A program made the translations under genes and the position numbers. Of a DNA stretch of 58,463 bases, positions 33,689 to 40,703 are shown one piece after another. This stretch comes from an uncultured Pseudomonadales bacterium. GTDB lineage: Bacteria > Pseudomonadota > Gammaproteobacteria > Pseudomonadales > Azotimanducaceae. The stretch is from the NCBI GenBank assembly GCA_938036875.1, contig CALHVX010000126.1:1-58463 (forward strand), in the 5' to 3' direction. The notes beneath the pieces are model-generated. The model was not told the DNA's origin. It did not search any database and worked only from the letters and a program-made list of their open reading frames with translations. Position 1 is the stretch's first letter; each line of letters starts with the position of its first letter.

Positions 33689-35600
33689 AGCGTCGTTCTG
33701 ATGCTGTCCCTAGTTTCAGGGGCATCTCTCCGTCTATCTCTGTTTCTTCACCTGTTTCTGCAGATCTTCCTAGGTCCGGCTGCTCTTGCGCAGGGGCGGC
33801 GTTCATTGGTGACCCGGTTGCAACCCAAGTGCGCCAGCGCTGGTTTGCTGGTCCGTGCTTTGGGTGAAAGCTCAACACTTCTTCTAGTGTATTGCGCGCT
33901 GCGTACACGCCAAGGGTTTCGTACTCTTCATCAGCTTGCGCAACAAGCACGCTCGCACTGCGGTTTAGTAGGCGCACCGCTTCTGGCGAGCTTGCATCCT
34001 CTGCAAGCACGCTCATGATCAACGACACGGCGCTACCTTCGCGTGGTGCCAAAATAGCGCCCTGAGCGATGAGTTGAGCGGCTCGAGCGAGGCGTGGGTC
34101 GCTGAAGCTGTAAAGATCTGTCCTTGGTGCTGCGGCTTCGGCATTTGAATTGCCCAGAGCAGGGGTTGCTGGTCGAGTGATTTGCGGTGTTGCAGTTGGT
34201 GCCACAACAGTAGGTTTGTTTTTGTTGGTCCGTATCTGCTCAGCCTCGGTGAGTAGCTGTTGTGCTTTGAGGTTCTGGGGCTGTGCAGCAAGAACAAGGT
34301 TCAGCGAGCGAATGGCAAAGTCTAAGGTGTCGGGTTGCAGGTCGGCTGGATTGCTTAGCAATGCAGATGCGGTTTGCAGCAATGATTGGGTTCTGGCGTT
34401 GCTGTTAGTCGCCTTGGGTTGGCTTGTACTTTTGGGTTCGGCCGTGGTGTTCGTTGGCGATGTTGTGCTGGCTGATGTGCTTGCGCCTGTTTCTGTGGCT
34501 GAGCTTTTGCCCAACGACCGTTGCTGCTGGTCGTCTGGTGAGGCGTTGATGGCGACAAGCAGCGCAGCCCCGAGTACCAGCATCAAGGCAATGGCAAATC
34601 CTGCTACCAGGCGCAGTCGTGAATGGGGTACAGCTGCCACGATGCTAGTGGTAACGGATGGGCTGTAGATTGGTTCATTGTTGGATCTTGTTGTACTCGA
34701 GCGATAGCCTGGCTCCCCAACGTTGATGGGTTGCTGTAGTGCCGCTCGAATTTCGTCGGTGTGAAAGGGGCCTTCAGCGTCTACGGGTATCAGGGCTGAT
34801 TCCGTAGAATCCGCTGAATCGAGCCCGCCTTGGCCACCGAATGCTTGGCTGCGATTTTTGAGCTTAGCAACAGCGCGTTCTATCGCAGGGCCGGCTTCTT
34901 CAGACCCAACTGGGCGAGGCGCAACCACAACGGTTTCGAGCGTTGGGATGAAGGTTTCCACGCTGTCGTTGGCAGATGTTTGTGTTGTGCTGAGCTGATT
35001 GGTACCGGCGCTGCGGTTGGTTGCCAGCTCTGCTTCTATGCTCGCTGTCCCGGAGGTTTGGTGTTCATTGTTGGTGTGCGGCTCAGGGATTGGAGCTACA
35101 TCGGCCTGGGTGTCCACCAAGTCGTCAAAACTGTCTGCTTCGTCGTTGCCTTGTGTTTCTAGCAGGCCAACCTCGATATGCCAATCACTGCTGTTACCGC
35201 GACGAATATGATTGCTGATGTGGAGCAAGTTGTGGGGCAGGGCAATGGGTACCCCAGGGTCCAACATGACCTGGTCTTGGATGTCGCCTTCGCACCGAAT
35301 CACGATATCTTTGCGGCTGCTACGACACCACAGCTCGCCATCGGCATCGATACTGAATTCGAGCCAGCGGTGTGCTGACAGTGGGTGGTTCAAGGTTAGC
35401 TCGCCCCAGCGGTCTTCGCCCACGCGCAGGCCGTTAGAGATGCGTAGCGTGAGCTCACCCTCGTCGGCTATGACATACCAGTCTTGGCTGTGGCCAGGCT
35501 CTTGAGCAGAGTCTTGTATACCCTGGCTTTGGCCCTCTTTTGAGCTATGGCGCGCCGGCATAGCGGGGGCGCGTGCTGGTTGTTTGCGGTCGGGTTTCAA
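33666..35600 (-). CDS. FHA-like domain protein with membrane helix and TPR-like periplasmic region
   Basis: 644 residues. N-terminal about 130 residues resemble a forkhead-associated domain: LRVGEDRWGELTLNHPLSAH, then WLEFSIDADGELWCRSS and PHNLLHISNHI, but the phospho-binding Arg/Ser/His set is not convincing. A low-complexity Asn/Thr/Ser linker leads to one helix (LRLVAGFAIALMLVLGAALL), then helical repeats (LDFAIRSLNLVLAAQPQNLK; YAARNTLEEVLSFHPKHG) like TPRs. The longest start is TTG 35600; ATG 35561 is possible. No ribosome site decides. Function unknown, perhaps secretion or pilus-type assembly. Confidence 0.65.
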   Translation of the reverse strand: MKPDRKQPARAPAMPARHSSKEGQSQGIQDSAQEPGHSQDWYVIADEGELTLRISNGLRVGEDRWGELTLNHPLSAHRWLEFSIDADGELWCRSSRKDIVIRCEGDIQDQVMLDPGVPIALPHNLLHISNHIRRGNSSDWHIEVGLLETQGNDEADSFDDLVDTQADVAPIPEPHTNNEHQTSGTASIEAELATNRSAGTNQLSTTQTSANDSVETFIPTLETVVVAPRPVGSEEAGPAIERAVAKLKNRSQAFGGQGGLDSADSTESALIPVDAEGPFHTDEIRAALQQPINVGEPGYRSSTTRSNNEPIYSPSVTTSIVAAVPHSRLRLVAGFAIALMLVLGAALLVAINASPDDQQQRSLGKSSATETGASTSASTTSPTNTTAEPKSTSQPKATNSNARTQSLLQTASALLSNPADLQPDTLDFAIRSLNLVLAAQPQNLKAQQLLTEAEQIRTNKNKPTVVAPTATPQITRPATPALGNSNAEAAAPRTDLYSFSDPRLARAAQLIAQGAILAPREGSAVSLIMSVLAEDASSPEAVRLLNRSASVLVAQADEEYETLGVYAARNTLEEVLSFHPKHGPANQRWRTWVATGSPMNAAPAQEQPDLGRSAETGEETEIDGEMPLKLGTASERRFNLEDTP

Positions 35601-35828
35601 TGGGCTAATTCTGCTGATGTTGTTGCCGCATCGCCGAGTTGGATGGCTGCCATCCTGGCGGCTCCAATTAGGCGTACCTCTCTTGCTGCAAGGATACTAC
35701 AGCCGTCAGTTTCATGACATCTAACCAGCGCAATTGAGTCGTAAAATAGTAGAATATTTGCTTAGCTGGCCCCCATGCGTTGCGGCAGGGGCCTGCGGCA
35801 AGGTACGGTGGAGGATCAACCGGTAGCA

Positions 35829-37463
35829 ATGTGTGGATTCACTATGTCAGCATCGTCGAACCCTTTGGATGCAGGGCCGCTGTTGCCCTTCGAGTTGCCA
35901 TTCTCGTCTCCAGGCAAAGCGGATCAAGCTCACGCCTACACGGGCGCGGGCCCCATGCTGTTGTGTTTTGTCAAAGACGATTGCCCGACCTGCCACGAAG
36001 TGGTGCCTCTGTTGGAGATTGCCTACCAAAAGTTAGGGGGCAAATGGCCGGTTGTATTGATTGGCCAGACCGATGAGGGAAACAAAAAACTTCAAGAAAA
36101 ATATAATCTTAGCGTGCCAATCTTAAGTGATTCTACGTTGCGCACTAGCTATAACTATGGCATTGATACCGTCCCCACCTTGTTTGCTGCCACCCCCCAA
36201 GGGTCAAACCTAGAGCCCCTCATCGGGTTTGTTAGCGATGAGTGGCAAGCGCGCTTTCGTCAATGCGCCGAGTTAGCTGAGGTAGAGCCGAACTGGGGCA
36301 TTAGCTGGTCCGACTTACCACAGTGGCGTCCCGGGTGTGGCTCTTTGTCGGTAGACCCGGTCCATGCTGACCGTTTGCGCGCCGAGGCCGAGAACAGCCC
36401 GCTACGAGCCCGTCGGTTAGAGCTGGGGAGTGCGGATGACGAATTTGAGTTTATGTTCGATCAGGGCTTCAGCGATGGGTTGCCCTTAGTGCCACCAACA
36501 CCCGAACGAGTGCTGCGGATGCTCGATGGTTGCACGCGAGATCCTCAGTCGCTGGTCGCCATTGTGCCCCCAAATATGGGTGAGGCAACGGTGGAAAAAG
36601 TTGCGATCAATGCGGTGATGGCCGGCTGCAAGCCGGAGTACCTGCCGGTAGTGATTGCCGCCCTAGAGGCCGTGTGCACCGATGCATTCAATATCCATGG
36701 GGTCATGGCCACCACCATGGGTGCAAGCCCGGTAATGGTCGTGAACGGTCCGATCCGCCATCGTCTGGAAATGAATATGGGGGTAGGTGCGCTCGGACAA
36801 GGTAACCGAGCAAATGCCACCATAGGCCGGGCCTTGCGTTTGGCCATCCGCAACATTGGCGGTGCTAAGCCCGGTGGGACCGAGCGTTCCACGCTTGGCA
36901 ACCCCATGAAGTTCACCATGTGCTTCGCTGAGTGGGAAGAGCGCAACCCCTGGTCACCTCTGCATGTAGATCGTGGTTATGACCCGGACGAATCTGTGGT
37001 CACGGTGTTTGGCATGACCAGCGGCCCAACCCTTATGGTGGATCAAGATTCGCGTAGCGCCAGCCAGCTGGGCGGCAGCTTTGGCTTGTGCTTAGAGTCG
37101 GTGTTTCACCCCAAAGCGCACGGTGGGCTGGAAGCGTTGGTTGTGGTTTGCCCAGAGCATGTGGATACCTTTATTCGCGATGGTTACACCAAAGCCAATA
37201 TTCGTGACCGCATTCAAGAGGTGACCGCCACACCGCTGCGTAATTTGGTTGCGGATGACATCAGTGCCGTAGGTCTTAAGGCGGAGCAGGCAGCGCAGAT
37301 GGATGCCGCTAAGCTAGATAAAAAGGTACCCAAATTTCGCAGCCCGGATGACATACACTTGGTGGTGGCTGGCGCGGATGCGGGTAAGTTCTCTGGGGCC
37401 TTCCATGGCTGGGCAACCGGCAGCATGGGGACCATCTCTCAATCCCAAAAAATCGATGACTAA
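35829..37463 (+). CDS. Thioredoxin-domain protein fused to large conserved domain, partner of the UGSC protein
   Basis: About 544 residues. N-terminal thioredoxin-like domain: PMLLCFVKDDCPTCHEVVPL with a CPTC active site, then DTVPTLFAATPQG with cis-Pro. The remaining roughly 380 residues form a conserved domain: DQGFSDGLPLVPPTPERVLR, AIVPPNMGEATVEKVAINAV, MAGCKPEYLPVVIAALEAV, NIHGVMATTMGASPVMVVNG, and GALGQGNRANATIGRALRLA. I recall this domain beside UGSC-family proteins but know no proven activity. The reading frame opens at 35775; ATG 35829 or 35844 is more likely. The UGSC gene starts 22 nt after its stop, so the two make one operon. Confidence 0.72.
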   Translation: MCGFTMSASSNPLDAGPLLPFELPFSSPGKADQAHAYTGAGPMLLCFVKDDCPTCHEVVPLLEIAYQKLGGKWPVVLIGQTDEGNKKLQEKYNLSVPILSDSTLRTSYNYGIDTVPTLFAATPQGSNLEPLIGFVSDEWQARFRQCAELAEVEPNWGISWSDLPQWRPGCGSLSVDPVHADRLRAEAENSPLRARRLELGSADDEFEFMFDQGFSDGLPLVPPTPERVLRMLDGCTRDPQSLVAIVPPNMGEATVEKVAINAVMAGCKPEYLPVVIAALEAVCTDAFNIHGVMATTMGASPVMVVNGPIRHRLEMNMGVGALGQGNRANATIGRALRLAIRNIGGAKPGGTERSTLGNPMKFTMCFAEWEERNPWSPLHVDRGYDPDESVVTVFGMTSGPTLMVDQDSRSASQLGGSFGLCLESVFHPKAHGGLEALVVVCPEHVDTFIRDGYTKANIRDRIQEVTATPLRNLVADDISAVGLKAEQAAQMDAAKLDKKVPKFRSPDDIHLVVAGADAGKFSGAFHGWATGSMGTISQSQKIDD

Positions 37464-37485
37464 CATTTTTTGCACGGAGGTTTTT

Positions 37486-38007
37486 ATGACCACAATGCTT
37501 GATCCAACCGACGAACGGGTGCCGGTGACTCGCCAACTGGCGATGCGCAACGGTGCTATTACCGGCAACGTGGCGTTGCTAGATATCAGCAAGCCGCGGG
37601 GCAATGTGTTGCTTGATCAATTGCAATCCCAATTGGCAGCACGCTTACCTGGTGTTTCCCTAAACCGGTACGCCAAGCCTACCTTTACCAAACCAGCGCC
37701 CGATGCATTGCGCCAGGAGATAAAGGCCAACAACGATTTTGTTATTGAGGCTTTAGCCGACTGAGGATCCTGTACCACGTGCAGTTTGCATGACACGGTA
37801 TGGTTTGAGATTCAGGGGGTCCCTTCGGTGTCTATCGCCTCTAGTGGATTTCGTGACGCGGCGGCAACGCAAGCAAAAGCGCTGGGTATGTTAGATGCCC
37901 ATTGTGTCTTCGTTGAGCACCCGATTCAGGATGCAACAGATGACGAGATGCGCAGCAAGGCAGATGCAGTGATTGATCAGGTGGTTGCTGCACTTTCCAA
38001 GAGCTAA
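37486..38007 (+). CDS. UGSC family selenoprotein (in-frame TGA = selenocysteine, residue 93)
   Basis: 173 residues if TGA at 37762-37764 is read as Sec. The frame is open from ATG 37486 (GGAGG 5 nt upstream) to the TGA, and again from there to TAA 38007. Around the TGA it reads EALAD-U-GSCTTCSLHDTVW: the U-G-S-C signature that names the family, with Cys also at 96 and 99. Downstream EIQGVPSVSIASSGFRDAAA and QAKALGM continue the domain. A hairpin placed as a bacterial SECIS follows the TGA. Standard gene callers would split it into 92-aa and 73-aa pieces. Redox function with the upstream thioredoxin-domain protein is inferred. The sel genes are not in the window. Confidence 0.85.
37772..37801 (+). 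promoter_or_regulatory. Candidate bacterial SECIS element
   Basis: Immediately after the in-frame TGA: lower stem GTACC (37772-37776) / GGTAT (37797-37801), internal loop A / ACAC, upper stem CGTGC (37778-37782) / GCATG (37788-37792), apical loop AGTTT. The loop G (37784) is 20 nt from the TGA and is the second loop base, as expected for SelB-binding bSECIS hairpins. Folding is by eye. Confidence 0.65.
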
Positions 38008-38018
38008 GGCTCTAATCT

Positions 38019-38041
38019 AGGGCAGTCCAGTGGGCTGCCTT
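38019..38041 (+). terminator. Hairpin after the UGSC gene
   Basis: Stem AGGGCAGTCC / GGGCTGCCTT (10 pairs, two G-T) with loop AGT, 11 nt past the stop. Only a short T-poor tail follows, so partial termination at most. Confidence 0.45.
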
Positions 38042-38065
38042 CTAACTGGCTAGGGTCAAAGCGCA

Positions 38066-38452
38066 ATGCAATACGTCATTCAAGGTTTGGTTGTACTAAT
38101 TGTTCTGTTGTTTCTTTTCATGGGTGCGAACTTTGTTCTCAACCCAACGGCAGCTGGCGGTGATGTAGGGCTTGAAGCCATGAGCATCACCGGTATGAGC
38201 AGCTTGCGCGGTGATATGGGCGGTTTGTTTCTAGGCACAGCCGCGCTGCTGATCTACGGGTTGGTGCGTCGCAACGAGGGGGCATTTTTGGCTGCGGCGG
38301 TATACATGGGCGCCATCGCGTTGTGCCGAATTGTGGGTTTTGCTCAAGAAGGCTACACCGAATCGGCGCTCACCGCGTTTGGGGTTGAGATCTTTATTGT
38401 GCTGTTGCTGTCTTACGCCGCTGTGCGTTTGCCAAAATTTCGTCACCAATAA
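38066..38452 (+). CDS. DUF4345-like small membrane protein
   Basis: 128 residues with four membrane helices: VIQGLVVLIVLLFLFMGANF, then a loop with GMSSLRGDMGGLFLGTAALL, EGAFLAAAVYMGAIALCRIV and FGVEIFIVLLLSYAAVRLP. The segment S.LRGDMGGLFLG and AIALCRIVGF are typical of DUF4345. Function unknown. It follows the UGSC gene by about 58 bp on the same strand. Confidence 0.78.
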   Translation: MQYVIQGLVVLIVLLFLFMGANFVLNPTAAGGDVGLEAMSITGMSSLRGDMGGLFLGTAALLIYGLVRRNEGAFLAAAVYMGAIALCRIVGFAQEGYTESALTAFGVEIFIVLLLSYAAVRLPKFRHQ

Positions 38453-38479
38453 GTTTAGCCGCTATTTTGACAGTACCTC

Positions 38480-38507
38480 GGTTGTCTAGGGCCGCTGGGC
38501 CCTAACC
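38480..38507 (+). terminator. Hairpin between DUF4345 and MFS genes
   Basis: Stem TAGGGCC / GGCCCTA with loop GCTG, extended by GGTT / AACC on the outside. It ends right before the TTG taken as the MFS start, so it may stop transcription or hide the start; it has no T tract. Confidence 0.4.
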
Positions 38508-39788
38508 TTGCTAAACCCCAATCCAAGCACCAGTCGCCACTATTATGGTTACAAGCTAGTTGGCTGCGCCTTTGTTGCGCAGTTTGTGTCTATTGGTTTG
38601 TTTAGCTATGTACTTGGGGCTTTCTTCTTACCCATGACCGAAGAGTTTGGCTGGACCCGAGCGGAGTTCACTTTGGCCCGCAGCGTAGGGCAGCTGGTGA
38701 TGGGCATGGCAGGCTTTGTTATCGGTGTTTACGTGGACCGCTATGGGGGCAAACCCCTGATGTTGATTGGTACCGCATTGCTGGCAGTGGTGTTAGCGCT
38801 GCACTCTCAAGTCTCTTCGTTAACCGGCTGGATCATTCTTAACGGCGTAGGTCTTGTGTTGGGTTGTGCCATGGTTGGCAACCTGGTGGTTAACGTCACC
38901 TTAGCTAAATGGTTTGTTGAGCGGCGCGGGCAGGTCGTGGCCTGGGCAGCCATGGGCATCTCTTTGGCGGGCATTGTGATAACGCCAGCGATCACGGCAA
39001 GCATTGATCTGATCGGTTGGCGTTCTAGCTGGCTATTGTTGGCGGTGGCCAGCACGGTGTTGTTGCTGCCGGTTGCCATGCTGATGCGGCGTGCGCCTGA
39101 AGACTATGGTTTGCACCCAGACGGTAAATCTCAGCTGCAGGTAGACAGGGGTGAGGCGGAACATGCGGCTCAAGATTTTGCGCGTTCGTTAACCCGTGCT
39201 CAGGCGTTGCGAACCTTGTCCTTCTATGGGTTGGTGGTGGCTTTTGCCATGTTCAGCATCAACATCTTGGTCGTGCTGCTGCAAACCATTCCCTATTTAA
39301 CCGATGCAGGTTTGAATCGAACCCAAGCGGCGCTAGCCATTAGTATCGCCTCAATACCGGCAATGCTGAGCAAACCCATCTGGGGTTACTACATTGACCG
39401 GCTTGCGGCCAAGCCGCTTGCCGCGTTGGGTGCTTTTGTAACCGGTGGTGCATTGCTCTGTATCGTCTACGCAGTAAAAGCGCAATCGCTCTGGGCTATC
39501 TACGCGGCTTACACGCTATTGGGTGTTGGGTGGGGCGGTATGATTCCACTGCAAGAAGTTATTTGGGGAGCTTTCTTTGGGCGCCGACATCTGGGGGCGG
39601 TACGCAGTGCGGCCTTGCCTTTTACATTAATTATTGGTGCCTCTGCGCCTTTGCTCGTAAGCCTCTACCATGACCGCGTAGGGGATTATCACGGTGCTTT
39701 GTTGGTTGTGGCCGCATTAAACCTGACCTCGGCGCTGCTCATTCTTTGGGTGCCGCCGCCTGCGCGGGCTGCTGCCGTGGCTTCCTAG
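38508..39788 (+). CDS. Major facilitator superfamily transporter
   Basis: 426 residues, twelve predicted helices in two halves. The loop 2-3 motif reads VIGVYVDRYGGKPLM (G-x-x-x-D-R-x-G-x-x form), and its counterpart in the second half is WGYYIDRLAAKPLAA. EEFGWTRAEFTLARSVGQLV resembles oxalate/formate and monocarboxylate-type carriers (FGWSRA motif). The start TTG 38508 has no ribosome site and follows a hairpin; no better in-frame start was found. The neighbouring dioxygenase and amidase-like genes suggest it imports their substrate. Confidence 0.85.
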   Translation: MLNPNPSTSRHYYGYKLVGCAFVAQFVSIGLFSYVLGAFFLPMTEEFGWTRAEFTLARSVGQLVMGMAGFVIGVYVDRYGGKPLMLIGTALLAVVLALHSQVSSLTGWIILNGVGLVLGCAMVGNLVVNVTLAKWFVERRGQVVAWAAMGISLAGIVITPAITASIDLIGWRSSWLLLAVASTVLLLPVAMLMRRAPEDYGLHPDGKSQLQVDRGEAEHAAQDFARSLTRAQALRTLSFYGLVVAFAMFSINILVVLLQTIPYLTDAGLNRTQAALAISIASIPAMLSKPIWGYYIDRLAAKPLAALGAFVTGGALLCIVYAVKAQSLWAIYAAYTLLGVGWGGMIPLQEVIWGAFFGRRHLGAVRSAALPFTLIIGASAPLLVSLYHDRVGDYHGALLVVAALNLTSALLILWVPPPARAAAVAS

Positions 39789-39857
39789 CCTGGCATAGCT
39801 GTCGATCTGAGTGGGTGCGCTGAGCTATGATGAAATCAAATGCCAAAAGGGGGTTGT

Positions 39858-40703
39858 ATGTCTACTTTATCCATATCTCAAACCGGGGCCGCATTAGGCG
39901 CCACGGTGCACGGCCTGCAGCCAAGCCAAGTGTCGGATGCTCAACTTGCTGAGATCAAGCAGGCATATGCCGATGCGGAGGTGCTGTTTTTTACCGATCT
40001 GCAAATGGAGCCTCAAGAGCACATTGATTTTGCTCAGCGTTTTGCACAGATCAACATCAATCGATTCTTCACACCGGTAGAGGGTTTTGCCGAGATAGCA
40101 GAGGTACGTAAAGAGCCGGAACAACAAAACAATATTGGTGGTGGTTGGCATACGGATCATAGCTATGACCAAGTACCCGCCATGGGGTCCATGGCGTATG
40201 CCCGAGCACTACCGAACAGCGGCGGCGACACCTTGTTCGCCAGCATGACTCAAGCCTTTGCCGCGCTAAGCCCAGGCCTGCAAGAAACCCTTCTTGGATT
40301 GAATGCGGTACATTCATCGCGTCATGCTTTTGGGGCGGCGGCGCCTGTGCCAAAAGATCTGCGCGGACGGTTTGGCAATGCGGATCAGGCATTGCAAGAT
40401 GCAGTTCACCCCATGGTGGTTAAGCACCCGTTATCAGGTAAGCCGGCGCTTTATGTAAACCCTGGCTTTACCTTGCATATTGAGGGATGGACAGCGCTTG
40501 AATCGGCCCCCTTGCTGCAGTTTTTGTATCAGCACGCGGCCAAGCCTGAGTTTACCTACCGCTACAAATGGCAACCCAACAGCATGGCGTTTTGGGATAA
40601 CCGCGCTACTTGGCACTACGCGTTGAACGACTACCCCGGACAGCATCGTTTGTTGCATCGCATTACCTTAGAAGGGGTGCCATTGGCTGCTGCTGCCTCG
40701 TGA
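39858..40703 (+). CDS. TauD/TfdA family Fe(II)/2-oxoglutarate dioxygenase
   Basis: 281 residues from ATG 39858, which has AGGGGG upstream (a longer frame from 39840 exists). Iron ligands: WHTDHSY (HxD, near residue 100) and WHYALNDYPGQHRLLHR (distal His and the 2-oxoglutarate-binding Arg). The N-terminus SISQTGAALGATVHGLQPSQ is the usual TauD/TfdA opening. It hydroxylates a carboxylate or sulfonate next to the cleaved bond; the substrate is unknown. Its TGA overlaps the GTG of the DMFase-like gene, so the two are translationally coupled. Confidence 0.9.
   Translation: MSTLSISQTGAALGATVHGLQPSQVSDAQLAEIKQAYADAEVLFFTDLQMEPQEHIDFAQRFAQININRFFTPVEGFAEIAEVRKEPEQQNNIGGGWHTDHSYDQVPAMGSMAYARALPNSGGDTLFASMTQAFAALSPGLQETLLGLNAVHSSRHAFGAAAPVPKDLRGRFGNADQALQDAVHPMVVKHPLSGKPALYVNPGFTLHIEGWTALESAPLLQFLYQHAAKPEFTYRYKWQPNSMAFWDNRATWHYALNDYPGQHRLLHRITLEGVPLAAAAS

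Noticed and set aside
34150-34668. 172-codon ORF opposite the FHA-like gene
   Set aside because: Composition and position are those of an antisense shadow of the Ser/Thr/Asn linker.
37786-38007. Separate 73-residue gene starting at TTG 37786
   Set aside because: It is in frame with the upstream ORF, has no ribosome site, and lies after a Sec-coding TGA; it is the C-terminal part of the UGSC protein.
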